DNA of 64,000 nucleotides from Pseudomonas spelaei (GTDB taxonomy: Bacteria > Pseudomonadota > Gammaproteobacteria > Pseudomonadales > Pseudomonadaceae): NCBI RefSeq assembly GCF_009724245.1, contig NZ_WNNK01000009.1:62001-126000 (forward strand), given 5' to 3'. The position numbers were made by a program, and so were the translations under genes. The notes below the pieces were generated by a model. That model was given only the letters and a program-made list of their open reading frames with translations, was not told the DNA's origin and searched no databases. This document shows, piece after piece, positions 19,769 through 27,605 of this stretch (within the stretch, counting starts at the first letter, position 1; each line of letters opens with the position of its first letter).

Positions 19769-20587
19769 TCAGGACTTCCTGGCCTGCTGATACAACGGCA
19801 TCACCTTCGGAATCGCCGCCTGCAACGAGGCGATCCGGCTCTCGGAGGCCGGGTGGGTGCTCATGAACTCAGGTGGCGCCCCTTCGGAGGCCTTGGCCAT
19901 TTTGTTCCACAGGGTGATCGCCGCGTTCGGGTTGTAACCGGCCCGCGCTGACAACTCCAGGCCGATCAGGTCTGCTTCGTTTTCATTGCTGCGGCTGTTG
20001 GGCAAGGTCATGCCGTAGTTGGCCACGGTATCGGCCAGCGCCATGCTGTCCTGGCCCAGGCCGAACAACGCACCGGCGCCCTGCTTGGCCATCTGGATAC
20101 CGTAGGCTTTGGACATGGCTTCGCGGCCATGCTCACGCAAGGCGTGGGCAATTTCATGACCCATCACCGCGGCCAGTTCGTCGTCCGTCAGTTTGAGGTT
20201 ATCAATCAACGCACTGTAGACAAAGATCTTGCCGCCGGGCCCACAGTTGGCGTTCATCTCATCGCTTTTGATCAGGTTCACTTCCCACTTCCACTGGGCC
20301 GCGTCCGGACGGAAGGTCGGAGCCTGGGCAATCAGCCGATTGGCTATCGCCTGCACGCGCTTGGCGTTGGCGCTGGTCTTGTCCACCAGGCCCTTGCCGC
20401 TGGCGTCCCCCAACGTTTGCTGGTAGGACTGCGCGTACATTTGGTCGACTTCCTGGCTCGACAACATGCTGAACATGTATTGCTTGCGCTCAACGCCCAC
20501 GGCACCGCCGCTGGTGGTGTTGACCGACTGACAACCGGCCAGCAGCACCGCTGCGCCCAATGCACATACCGCTAATGATTTCTTCAT
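19769..20587 (-). CDS. M48-family metalloprotease lipoprotein (LoiP/YggG-like)
   Basis: A periplasmic zinc metalloprotease anchored as a lipoprotein. From ATG 20587 (GGGAG 6 bases upstream) it is 272 aa with lipobox LLAGC (Cys18). The catalytic zinc motif HEIAH lies in MGHEIAHALREHGREA near 138-153, and the third ligand is in NENEADLIGLELSARAGY. The family (YggG/LoiP, BepA relatives) handles protein quality control in the envelope. The open frame to 20686 upstream lacks a signal sequence. It probably forms a separate transcript; it is convergent with the Mn exporter. Confidence 0.9.
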   Translation of the reverse strand: MKKSLAVCALGAAVLLAGCQSVNTTSGGAVGVERKQYMFSMLSSQEVDQMYAQSYQQTLGDASGKGLVDKTSANAKRVQAIANRLIAQAPTFRPDAAQWKWEVNLIKSDEMNANCGPGGKIFVYSALIDNLKLTDDELAAVMGHEIAHALREHGREAMSKAYGIQMAKQGAGALFGLGQDSMALADTVANYGMTLPNSRSNENEADLIGLELSARAGYNPNAAITLWNKMAKASEGAPPEFMSTHPASESRIASLQAAIPKVMPLYQQARKS

Positions 20588-20701
20588 GACACGCTCCCTG
20601 AAAACATGGCGCGTATCGTAGGCGGTCAATTGTATCGGCGCTAGATACACCAGACGTTTAACTCGTAAATTTAGGACACATCCCACAACTCGGCTCGAGG
20701 T

Positions 20702-21322
20702 TTAGCCCGGCGTCAAACACTCCGGCCCGTTGAGCTTCGGATCATTCACCATGTTGGCCAGCACCCGCTCGCGCAACGCGCCAGGCTCACTGGCCAATAG
20801 CGCCTGCAAGGTATGCAGTGGCGTCTCGGGATCCAGCCACGCCTCTTGCCCGGCCGCATCGAGAATCAAGGGCCGCCGCTGACTCTGCGCGGCCTGAGTC
20901 ACCACCGCCGTACTCAGCCACACCTGCTCCTGCACCGGGTAAGCCTCCCAGATCGCAGCAAAGAACAGCGTCGAACCCTCCCCCGGTGTCAGCCAGTACG
21001 GCCGCTTGCGCTGGGTGCCACGCCATTCGTAGAAACCATTGGCTGGCAACAGGCAGCGCCGTTGACGGAATGCTTCGCGAAACATCGGCTGCTCGGCCAG
21101 GGTCTCCGCCCGGGCATGGGCTGGGGTACGGGACAAATCGGTGAGCCATGGCGGCGTGAGACCCCAACGCGCTCGCGCCAGGGTGCGCTGGCCGTCGGTG
21201 GCGCGCTGAATCAGCACCGAATCATTAGGAGAAATGTTCCACTGAGCCTGCTGATCCGCCGGAAAGCCCGGCAAGGCAGCAAATGAGGGGTTCCAGCGAA
21301 ACAGGGCATAACGTCCACACAT
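20702..21322 (-). CDS. SRAP-family (HMCES/YedK-like) protein with altered active site
   Basis: SRAP proteins form a protective thiazolidine crosslink to abasic sites in single-stranded DNA through Cys2. The 206-aa product begins MCGRYALF and has WNISPND near 28, WGLTPPWL near 53, GFYEW near 96 and RRPLIL near 149. Of the four E. coli YedK active-site residues (Cys2, Asn75, Glu105, His160), Cys2 and Glu99 remain. The NARxET asparagine is His69 (HARAET), and the H-x-R-R-P histidine is Ser147 (SQRRP). It may be a divergent branch with changed chemistry. It stands alone, preceded by DUF2007. Confidence 0.87.
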   Translation of the reverse strand: MCGRYALFRWNPSFAALPGFPADQQAQWNISPNDSVLIQRATDGQRTLARARWGLTPPWLTDLSRTPAHARAETLAEQPMFREAFRQRRCLLPANGFYEWRGTQRKRPYWLTPGEGSTLFFAAIWEAYPVQEQVWLSTAVVTQAAQSQRRPLILDAAGQEAWLDPETPLHTLQALLASEPGALRERVLANMVNDPKLNGPECLTPG

Positions 21323-21358
21323 GGGGCAACACGACTCTTGGAGAAACTGGCTGACAGC

Positions 21359-21619
21359 CTAACAGACCAGCACGTCGGGGAAGCTGTCGGGTTCCTCTCC
21401 AGGCACGGGCAACGCACCGTTGTAGGCAGTGATCAGCTCACGGGCGTAGTCAGCGTGTTCGTCCTCGACCGACAACGCCAGCAAGCCAAACACCGGCAAC
21501 TCCCCCACGCCACCGAGTAAGTCGCGACCTACCAGGTGCGCCTTGACTCCCTCACTGGCGAGCATGTGCTGGAGCAGTTCGCCTTCCATCAGATTTTCCG
21601 GCTCGTAGATTCGCTGCAT
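21359..21619 (-). CDS. DUF2007 domain protein
   Basis: An 86-aa protein of the DUF2007 (PF09413) family, annotated elsewhere as putative signal-transducing protein. The pattern is typical: MQRIYEPENLMEGELLQHMLASEGVKAHLVG, then a Gly-rich turn (GGVGELP) and a beta-alpha unit (LLALSVEDEHADYARELI). No membrane segment or catalytic motif can be seen. It lies 11 bases downstream of the small CPXCG protein gene on the same strand, so both probably share a transcript. Function is unknown. Confidence 0.82.
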   Translation of the reverse strand: MQRIYEPENLMEGELLQHMLASEGVKAHLVGRDLLGGVGELPVFGLLALSVEDEHADYARELITAYNGALPVPGEEPDSFPDVLVC

Positions 21620-21630
21620 GGGCGTACCTT

Positions 21631-21810
21631 TTATTCGTTCTCACTGCGCACGTTGAGCATCCATTCGCCATCATGAACCTGCAGGTCGAAAATAATGGGC
21701 CGGCAGCACACCGGGCAGTCTTCTATATATTGCTGATCGCCTCCGGACAGATCCAGTAACGCCGTGACCAGCTCTCCACAATAAGGACATTCGTACGACT
21801 CCTCTTCCAT
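21631..21810 (-). CDS. CPXCG-motif cysteine-rich zinc-binding protein
   Basis: A 59-aa protein starting at ATG 21810, which follows GGGAG by 6 bases. It carries two Cys pairs, CPYCGE near 8-13 and DCPVCCRP near 31-38, expected to bind one zinc. This is the CPXCG family, small and uncharacterised. The open frame upstream to 21903 has no SD and covers the promoter region shared with the divergent acyltransferase. It is followed at 11 bases by the DUF2007 gene. Confidence 0.85.
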   Translation of the reverse strand: MEEESYECPYCGELVTALLDLSGGDQQYIEDCPVCCRPIIFDLQVHDGEWMLNVRSENE

Positions 21811-21951
21811 CGCGGTCTCCCAAGTGACTTGTGCGTATAATCGCCGGTCTATTTGCAGGGCTATTTTCGTTTGATGCCATTTGCTCAGACTGCGCCCTGT
21901 CACTTATCGATCCAAACCTTTACTTACCCTAGCCGTTTCTAACAAGAGAGC

Positions 21952-23118
21952 ATGATGGGCGAATTCGATACCATCCGACCTTACAACGACAGCGAAGTCC
22001 CGGCAGTGCTGGCCAGGCTGTTCAGTGACAAGGCCTTTCTGGACATCCTGACCCACTTTCGCTTCCCGCGCTTTGCCGGCGCTTTTGGCTGGCTGCTCAA
22101 GCCCCTGATCAGTCACCGCCTGCGCCGTGAGTTTGCCGGCGTCACCACCGTGGCCACCTTGCAAGACAAAGTCGAGTTCTACGTCGACCATACCATTGAC
22201 CGGGCCACCGACGGCGTGACCTATACCGGCGTCGAACAACTCAAGTCCGGCATGGCCTACCTGTTCCTGGCCAACCATCGCGACATCGTGATGGACCCAG
22301 CCTTCGTCAACTATGCGGTTTACCACGCCGGCCTGCCGACGCCGCGCATTGCCATTGGCGACAACCTGCTGCAAAAGCCCTTCGTCAGCGACCTGATGCG
22401 CTTGAACAAAAGTTTTATCGTGCATCGCTCCATCACCGGGCGGCGCGAGAAGATGGCGGCGTATCAGTTGCTCTCGGCCTACATCAACCATTCGATTCGC
22501 AACGATAGCCAGTCGATCTGGATCGCCCAGGCTGAAGGTCGCGCCAAGGATGGGGATGATCGCACTGAATCGGCGATCCTCAAGATGTTCCACATGAGTC
22601 GCAAGGACGAGGCGTTTGCCGAAGTCATCCAGTCGTTGAACCTGACGCCGGTGTCCATCAGCTACGAATACGATCCGTGCGATGCAGCCAAGGCCCGTGA
22701 GCTGTACATCCGCGCGACTACCGGCACCTACAGCAAGGCACCCGGCGAAGACGATGTGAGCATTGCCCTGGGCATCACCGGCTACAAGGGCCGGGTCCAC
22801 ATCAACTTCGCACTGCCGATCACCGAGCGCTTTGAAGATACCAAGCTGTTAGCCATTGAGATGGACCGGCAGATTCTTGGTGGGTATCGCCTGTTTCCCG
22901 TGCACTATCTGGCGTATGCCCAGTGGAGCGACGCCGACCCGCAACTGCAGGTGCCCACCGCAGCCGAGCTGTTCCCGGCCGACGAGTTGGCCAAGGCAAA
23001 AGCAGAATGGGAGCGGCGGCTGAATGCCTGCCCGGCGGAACATCGGCCATATCTGGTGCAGCAATATGCGACACCGGTAAAGAACCAGTATCGGGTCAAG
23101 GCAGGAATTGCACTGTAA
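21952..23118 (+). CDS. PlsC-like 1-acyl-glycerol-3-phosphate acyltransferase
   Basis: A 388-aa acyltransferase of the PlsC superfamily. The catalytic NHxxxD motif reads NHRDIVMD near 105-112, with the glycerol-phosphate-binding region AEGRAKDGDD near 194 and LTPVSISYEYDP near 231. It is longer than housekeeping PlsC and lacks an obvious N-terminal membrane anchor, so it may be a side branch such as an ornithine-lipid or alternative lysophosphatidate acyltransferase. Two tandem ATGs (21952 and 21955) can serve as the start. A REP element follows the stop codon. Acyl acceptor not determined. Confidence 0.85.
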   Translation: MMGEFDTIRPYNDSEVPAVLARLFSDKAFLDILTHFRFPRFAGAFGWLLKPLISHRLRREFAGVTTVATLQDKVEFYVDHTIDRATDGVTYTGVEQLKSGMAYLFLANHRDIVMDPAFVNYAVYHAGLPTPRIAIGDNLLQKPFVSDLMRLNKSFIVHRSITGRREKMAAYQLLSAYINHSIRNDSQSIWIAQAEGRAKDGDDRTESAILKMFHMSRKDEAFAEVIQSLNLTPVSISYEYDPCDAAKARELYIRATTGTYSKAPGEDDVSIALGITGYKGRVHINFALPITERFEDTKLLAIEMDRQILGGYRLFPVHYLAYAQWSDADPQLQVPTAAELFPADELAKAKAEWERRLNACPAEHRPYLVQQYATPVKNQYRVKAGIAL

Positions 23119-23130
23119 CGACTCACTCAT

Positions 23131-23200
23131 GCGGGAGCGGCGGTGCGACTTGCTCGCGAAGGCGGTTGTAGCCGCATTCGCGAGCAAGCACGTTCCCACA
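23131..23200. repeat. REP-type palindrome, second subfamily
   Basis: GCGGGAGCGGCGGTGCGACT at the left, then a perfect CTTGCTCGCGAA/TTCGCGAGCAAG stem, ending in CGTTCCCACA. The core differs from the GCCGGGCTTGCCCGC type at 11156, 19648 and 31261, so it is a distinct REP subfamily. It lies between the convergent acyltransferase and the small membrane-protein gene. Confidence 0.85.
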
Positions 23201-23217
23201 TTTGATCAGTGGTGTTC

Positions 23218-23499
23218 TTACAGGCGGGTACTGAACCAGGACGCTATCAGCGCCAACCCGAGGCAGGCAAACCCCAGTCGGTAAGCAAGGCGCTGGGCAC
23301 GCAGGGTTCGTATGTCCAGGAAAAGCATTGGCTGATCAACTGCGCGCTCTTCGCTAAGTGCGGCCAAATGAGCCAGGGCCCGTTGTTCACGCAGGCGCGT
23401 GATGGACAGCAGCCAGGCGCCGGGGCAAGCGGCCAGCAATGCGAATGCGTTGAGTAGTGTTGCAGCGTTAACGCCGAGCACGGAAAGTGGCAACGACAT
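23218..23499 (-). CDS. Small two-helix membrane protein, unknown
   Basis: A 93-aa protein not recognised by function. Two hydrophobic segments are clear: SVLGVNAATLLNAFALLAA near 5-25 plus PGAWLLSI, and FACLGLALIASWF near 77-89, with a charged, Arg/Glu-rich middle (RLREQRALAHLAALSEERAV). This predicts an inner-membrane hairpin. The second of two tandem ATGs (23499) has GAGG 6 bases upstream and is preferred over 23502. It is monocistronic, diverges from the next small gene, and appears to be Pseudomonas-restricted from memory. Confidence 0.65.
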   Translation of the reverse strand: MSLPLSVLGVNAATLLNAFALLAACPGAWLLSITRLREQRALAHLAALSEERAVDQPMLFLDIRTLRAQRLAYRLGFACLGLALIASWFSTRL

Positions 23500-23686
23500 C
23501 ATGAACCTCGGTGTAACAGTGGCCTTGGTATCAAACAGGTTACAAACCTGCCCGATATGCGCTGCCTGCGCTTACGTAACTGCTCCCTCCCCCATTAACG
23601 GCTAATGTAGCCAGTAATTTACGCCGTCACCTGAACGTCACCTTAACAAGCCACTCTGTTGCCCTTCCAAAGCCCGGGAGCTTGTC

Positions 23687-23896
23687 ATGCTGCACGCACA
23701 AAACCAGGACCGCCTGTACCTGATGACCCAAAGCGAGGAGCAAGAAGCGCTCGTCGGTGGCCTGGCGTTCAATGTCCAGGATCGCCATTGGCTGGTGTAT
23801 TGCGCCCTCGGCGGACACCAGCACGCCGACCTTCCGGAACTGGATTTACTGACTGGAGTGAGTGTGCTGGACTTTTATGTCGAATCGGCCGCATGA
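23687..23896 (+). CDS. Small conserved hypothetical protein
   Basis: A 69-aa soluble, acidic protein (MLHAQNQDRLYLMTQSEEQE ... LLTGVSVLDFYVESAA). I recognise no domain. CGGGAG about 6 bases before the ATG is a good SD, codon use matches the neighbours, and a strong terminator follows 14 bases after the stop, which together support a real gene. Function unknown. Confidence 0.65.
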   Translation: MLHAQNQDRLYLMTQSEEQEALVGGLAFNVQDRHWLVYCALGGHQHADLPELDLLTGVSVLDFYVESAA

Positions 23897-23909
23897 AGAC
23901 TGCAGGCAC

Positions 23910-23945
23910 AAAAAAACCGGGCTCATTACTGAACCCGGTTTTTTT
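23910..23945. terminator. Bidirectional Rho-independent terminator
   Basis: Arms AAAAAAACCGGG and CCCGGTTTTTTT (12 bases each, perfect) surround a 12-base loop. U-tracts are produced on both strands, serving the small gene (+) and yajG (-), which converge here. Confidence 0.92.
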
Positions 23946-23953
23946 ATCCGCGT

Positions 23954-24541
23954 TTATTGCGAACTGAGGAGTTGGCTGATGCTCGGATCCTTGAACAGGC
24001 GAGTCAGGGCGTCACTCAGGACATCACCGACCAACTTGGTGTTGGTTTCCTGGTTCGGCGCCATGCCGAAGCGCTGATCCAGGGACGCCGCGTAGCGGCC
24101 GCTGTAGCGACGGGTACCAGCAGACACATCGGACTTGAAGGTTGCGCCGATGGTGGCTTCAGTCACGTACAAGCCTTCTTTGGGCGACTGATACTTCAAT
24201 TCGGCCAGGGTCACAGTTAACTGCGGGGCACCCGGGGAATTACTGCTCGGAGTGAACCCCAGCAGGCGCACAGCCGCTTCGGCCTGGGCTTGCAGCTTGG
24301 GCAGCACGTCGGCACCGGTCACCGTGATAGCGCTGGTTTCCGGGTACAGGCCACCACGGGTACCGAGGGTCGGCGACGGACGGCCATCAACCACACGCAC
24401 CGACACCGGCTGGCCATGGCCGACGGCTGCCAACGGGGTGGTGATCTTCGGTTGCGGGCTGAGTTGTTGCGGGCTGTGGGCGCAGCCAACCAGGGTCAAA
24501 CTGGTCACAGTGATCAAACCGAACAACAGGCGTTGCAACAT
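23954..24541 (-). CDS. YajG-family lipoprotein
   Basis: A 195-aa lipoprotein of the YajG (PF03923) family, found in many gammaproteobacteria with no assigned function. The lipobox is LVGC (Cys20), followed by a Pro/Gln-rich linker and a domain with VSVRVVDGRPSPTLGTRGG and KEGLYVTEATIGATFK. ATG 24541 is preferred, as GGAG lies 8 bases upstream; an in-frame ATG at 24547 is too close to that SD. Predicted location is the outer membrane, inner leaflet. Stop lies just past a shared terminator. Confidence 0.87.
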   Translation of the reverse strand: MLQRLLFGLITVTSLTLVGCAHSPQQLSPQPKITTPLAAVGHGQPVSVRVVDGRPSPTLGTRGGLYPETSAITVTGADVLPKLQAQAEAAVRLLGFTPSSNSPGAPQLTVTLAELKYQSPKEGLYVTEATIGATFKSDVSAGTRRYSGRYAASLDQRFGMAPNQETNTKLVGDVLSDALTRLFKDPSISQLLSSQ

Positions 24542-24723
24542 ACTCATTTCTCCAGGACTAGATGCAAACAGGGCGCCAGTATAACGGCGCGTGGGCGTCA
24601 CTCACCAGAGATCCTGAACAATGGCTGAACTGACAGCAAAATTACAATTTTGCATAGAATCGTCACTCCAGTGTCATGCCAGACTGGCAATCTTCGAGCA
24701 TGTAACGGATCAGGTACACAGCC

Positions 24724-24957
24724 ATGCGCCTTCTCAAATCACTGTTCATGTCCCACCCCACTCATCGCTACTATGCGCGGCTTGACGCACAAGGCTGCTG
24801 CCTGGCGTTCAAACAGTGCAGCCTGCCGCCCGTCGGCGAGGGCTGGGTGGAAGTCGAGGAGATTCGCCTGAGCTGGATGCACCGTCCATTGCCCGCCAAT
24901 GCCCGGATCAGCCCACGGGTTTCGCACGCACATGCCCGGCAAGCGTTGGCCTCCTGA
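24724..24957 (+). CDS. Small hypothetical protein
   Basis: A 77-aa protein (MRLLKSLFMSHPTHRYYARL ...) with an alternative in-frame start at 24748 (MSHPTHRYYARLDAQG). The core GCCLAFKQCSLPPVGEGWVEVEEIRLSWMHRPLPANARI reads like a short beta-rich soluble protein. There is no signal peptide or known motif. GC3 is high and the frame fits the local coding style, so I regard it as a probable real gene of unknown function. Confidence 0.55.
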   Translation: MRLLKSLFMSHPTHRYYARLDAQGCCLAFKQCSLPPVGEGWVEVEEIRLSWMHRPLPANARISPRVSHAHARQALAS

Positions 24958-25077
24958 CCAGATGCTTAATAAAAGTCATTAAACAGGACCATTTGCGCGC
25001 ATTTCTTCGCTACAATCTCCCCCCGATTATAAGGACGTCTCCTGATCGGGCCTCGCAGCATCGCTAATGCTCTGGTA

Positions 25078-25287
25078 TTAGCTCCCCCGCACCGCCCACA
25101 GAGAGCCGCCCACACAGATCGAGTGAAGCTGGCGAGCTTGCTGTTTTGTCTGCAAAACCACCGCCTTTACCGAATCTGCCAGAGCTGCCATGCGCTCGGC
25201 CACTTGAGTTGTTTGCCCGTTATGCCGCGTGTCGGCAGTGGTTTCGGGCCAGGTGCCAGGCTGGGGCAGCCCTTTTTTGAGGTTCAC
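25078..25287 (-). CDS. Possible small protein, GTG start, unknown
   Basis: A 69-codon open frame with a GTG start: MNLKKGLPQPGTWPETTADT, then an Ala/Gln-rich amphipathic stretch (QVAERMAALADSVKAVVLQT) and a C-terminus CVGGSLWAVRGS. Third-position GC is about two-thirds, lower than neighbouring genes but above random. No convincing SD precedes the GTG. It could be a small gene or a remnant; no function is proposed. Confidence 0.3.
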   Translation of the reverse strand: MNLKKGLPQPGTWPETTADTRHNGQTTQVAERMAALADSVKAVVLQTKQQARQLHSICVGGSLWAVRGS

Positions 25288-25511
25288 GTCTTCAAAAGAG
25301 CGTGAAAAAACGGGTTTTCACAACTTCACAAGAGTGTGGCGAGCAAATGAATAGTTTTGCGTTTGTACAAGCACCATCAGCGTCTGGCACTGCCCAACCA
25401 CACAGGACCGAGTACTCCTCAAGAACCGGAGCTTGAAGCCTGTCCGCTACGGATTTGGTTGCACAATCGGACGTACTTGACCATAAGTCGAATTGCCACA
25501 GGAGCCCTTAA

Positions 25512-25607
25512 ATGCGTTCATACGCAGATCAGGCCCGGTCGGCAGCGTCCGCTGAAGTTGCAAAAAAATTGCGAAGAATCGGACATGGCGATCCTGGCCA
25601 TGGGTAA
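25512..25607 (+). CDS. Possible small ORF or disrupted gene just upstream of mqo
   Basis: An ATG preceded by AGGAG with a 7-base spacer opens a 31-codon frame (MRSYADQARSAASAEVAKKL ...). After it stops, a neighbouring frame (25585-25689, [20 protein letters not shown] ...) stays open to a TAA that overlaps the mqo ATG (TAATG). One frameshift would join them into a roughly 60-aa product. A tiny peptide, a frameshifted remnant or chance are all possible. Confidence 0.3.
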   Translation: MRSYADQARSAASAEVAKKLRRIGHGDPGHG

Positions 25608-25688
25608 CCTGGGGCATCACGTGAACCGCCCCGTCACTCCTGGCAGCCATGCCGTCAATTTGGTGCTGCAGATTTTGGAGACGCGTTA

Positions 25689-27197
25689 ATGGCGCATAAC
25701 GAAGCAGTCGACGTAGTACTGGTAGGTGCGGGCATCATGAGTGCCACCCTTGCCGTACTGCTCAAAGAGCTCGACCCCGGCCTCAAGCTGGAAGTCGTTG
25801 AGCTGATGGATTCGGGTGCCGCGGAAAGTTCCAACCCGTGGAACAACGCCGGTACCGGCCACGCCGGGCTGTGTGAGCTGAACTACACGCCTGAAGCTGC
25901 CGATGGTTCCATCGACATCAAGAAGGCCGTGCACATCAACACCCAGTTCGAGGTGTCGAAGCAGTTCTGGGCGTACCTGACCAAGAAAGGCACCTTTGGC
26001 TCGTCCAGATCCTTTATCAGTCCGGTGCCGCACCTGAGCTTCGTGCAGGGCGAAAAAGGCGTGTCGTTCCTCAAGAAGCGCTTTGAAACCCTCAGCCAGC
26101 ACCACGCCTTCGCGGACATGCACTACACCGAAGACCGTAGCGAGATGGCCGAGTGGATGCCGCTGATGATGCCCGGCCGCCCGCTGGACGAAAAAAACGC
26201 CGCCACCCGCGTGATGAATGGCACCGACGTCAACTTTGGCGCCCTGACCAACCAGTTGCTGTCGCACCTGACCAGTTCGGCGGATGCCCAGGTCAAGTAC
26301 AGCAAGCGCGTCACCGGCCTCAAGCGCAACGGCGCCGGCTGGACCGTGAGCATCAAGGACGTCAACAGCGGCAACTCCCGTGATGTCGACGCCAAATTCG
26401 TGTTCCTCGGCGCCGGTGGCGCGGCGCTGCCGCTGCTGCAAGCCTCGGGCATCGAAGAAAGCAAAGGCTTCGGCGGCTTCCCGGTCAGTGGCCAGTGGTT
26501 GCGTTGCGACAACCCGGAAGTGGTCAAGCACCACCAGGCCAAGGTCTACAGCCAGGCCGCAGTGGGTTCGCCACCGATGTCCGTGCCACACCTCGATACC
26601 CGCGTGGTCGACGGCAACAAGTCCCTGCTGTTCGGGCCATACGCCGGTTTCACCACCAAGTTCCTCAAGCATGGCTCGTTCCTCGACCTGCCGATGTCGG
26701 TTCGCGCCGGCAACATCGGCCCAATGCTGGCCGTGGCCCGAGACAACATGGACCTGACCAAGTACCTGGTCAGCGAAGTCATGCAGTCCATGGAGCAGCG
26801 CCTGGAATCCCTGCGTCGCTTCTACCCTGAGGCGAAAGCCGAAGACTGGCGCCTGGAAGTGGCCGGCCAACGGGTGCAGATCATCAAGAAAGACCCGAAG
26901 AAAGGCGGCGTGCTGCAATTCGGTACCGAACTGGTGGCCGCCAAGGACGGTTCGCTGGCGGCACTGCTGGGCGCCTCCCCTGGCGCTTCGGTGACCGTCT
27001 CGATCATGCTGGAACTGATCGAACGCTGTTTCCCGGCCAAGGCTGCTGGCGAGTGGGCCGCCAAACTGCAGGAAATTTTCCCGGCCCGGGAAAAGATCCT
27101 GGAGACCGATGCGGCGCTGTATCGCAAGATCAATACGCAGAACAACATCAGCCTGGAACTGGTTGAGCAAAGCAACGAGACCGAAAGCTACGCTTGA
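25689..27197 (+). CDS. mqo: Malate:quinone oxidoreductase
   Basis: Mqo oxidises malate to oxaloacetate and passes electrons to the quinone pool; it is a peripheral membrane FAD enzyme of the TCA cycle. The 502-aa product has the N-terminal FAD motif [21 protein letters not shown] (about 6-26), [37 protein letters not shown] and [20 protein letters not shown], all characteristic. GGAG lies 8 bases before the ATG. The next genes toward 29 kb follow the P. aeruginosa PA4640-PA4645 order, so this corresponds to mqoB. It is followed by a strong bidirectional terminator. Confidence 0.96.
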   Translation: MAHNEAVDVVLVGAGIMSATLAVLLKELDPGLKLEVVELMDSGAAESSNPWNNAGTGHAGLCELNYTPEAADGSIDIKKAVHINTQFEVSKQFWAYLTKKGTFGSSRSFISPVPHLSFVQGEKGVSFLKKRFETLSQHHAFADMHYTEDRSEMAEWMPLMMPGRPLDEKNAATRVMNGTDVNFGALTNQLLSHLTSSADAQVKYSKRVTGLKRNGAGWTVSIKDVNSGNSRDVDAKFVFLGAGGAALPLLQASGIEESKGFGGFPVSGQWLRCDNPEVVKHHQAKVYSQAAVGSPPMSVPHLDTRVVDGNKSLLFGPYAGFTTKFLKHGSFLDLPMSVRAGNIGPMLAVARDNMDLTKYLVSEVMQSMEQRLESLRRFYPEAKAEDWRLEVAGQRVQIIKKDPKKGGVLQFGTELVAAKDGSLAALLGASPGASVTVSIMLELIERCFPAKAAGEWAAKLQEIFPAREKILETDAALYRKINTQNNISLELVEQSNETESYA

Positions 27198-27212
27198 GGC
27201 CTCCTTGCCATG

Positions 27213-27252
27213 AAAAACGCCCCGCTCTCCAAAAGAAAGCGGGGCGTTTTTT
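27213..27252. terminator. Bidirectional Rho-independent terminator after mqo
   Basis: Perfect 14-base arms (AAAAACGCCCCGCT/AGCGGGGCGTTTTT) with an 11-base loop and T-runs on both strands. It ends mqo (+) and the PA4642-like gene (-). Confidence 0.93.
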
Positions 27253-27264
27253 TGTCAGAGGAAA

Positions 27265-27552
27265 TCAGCCGCGGGCTTTTTCGATCAGCTCGATGTACTC
27301 GGCGGCGTTGCGCTGGTCCTTGATCACTTCAACGAAGGTCAGGCCATGCTCATCCTTGCCGTCCAGGTCCAGACCGGCTTCCTTGAAGAACCCCAGAAAG
27401 CGCTCGAAGTCGTCGATGCGCAGGCCACGATAGGCCTTGATCAGTTTGTGCAGGGACGGCGACGTGGCGTCTACCGGCTCGAAATCCAGGAACAGCTTGA
27501 TCTGCTCATCACCGATTTCATCACCAATCACCTGTTTCTTATCTTTACGCAT
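27265..27552 (-). CDS. PA4642-family conserved hypothetical protein
   Basis: A 95-aa highly charged soluble protein (MRKDKKQVIGDEIGDEQIKL ... EYIELIEKARG). It matches what I recall as the PA4642 family of Pseudomonas, placed beside mqo in the same order. Predicted mostly helical; no catalytic motif is apparent. The last gene of a leftward run after PA4643-like and WbuC genes. Function unknown. Confidence 0.8.
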   Translation of the reverse strand: MRKDKKQVIGDEIGDEQIKLFLDFEPVDATSPSLHKLIKAYRGLRIDDFERFLGFFKEAGLDLDGKDEHGLTFVEVIKDQRNAAEYIELIEKARG

Positions 27553-27605
27553 TACCGACTCCAGCCTGCAGACATTTACACGGGGCGGGCAGTTTAACTC
27601 CGCTG

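Larger units (their letters stand above)
24958..25688. other. Long intergenic stretch upstream of mqo
   Basis: This 731-bp gap has no gene I recognise. Seen in it are a weak promoter-like TACAAT near 25013 followed by the short inverted pair CCCGAT/ATCGGG (25022-25050), an AGCAT/ATGCT hairpin, a four-codon ORF MLWY at 25067-25081, and a GTGAAAA/TTTTCAC hairpin (25302-25321). It also holds two low-confidence small ORFs, listed separately, and the mqo SD (GGAG, 8 bases before ATG 25689). It may contain decayed coding sequence. Confidence 0.6.

Noticed and set aside
25067-25081. Mini-ORF MLWY as a leader peptide for attenuation
   Set aside because: Only four codons, no downstream amino-acid biosynthetic gene in reach, and no clear terminator/antiterminator pair around it.
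25686-27170. A 494-codon minus-strand open frame opposite mqo
   Set aside because: The plus strand encodes a complete malate:quinone oxidoreductase with an SD; the antisense frame is His/Gly-rich and unlike a folded protein.
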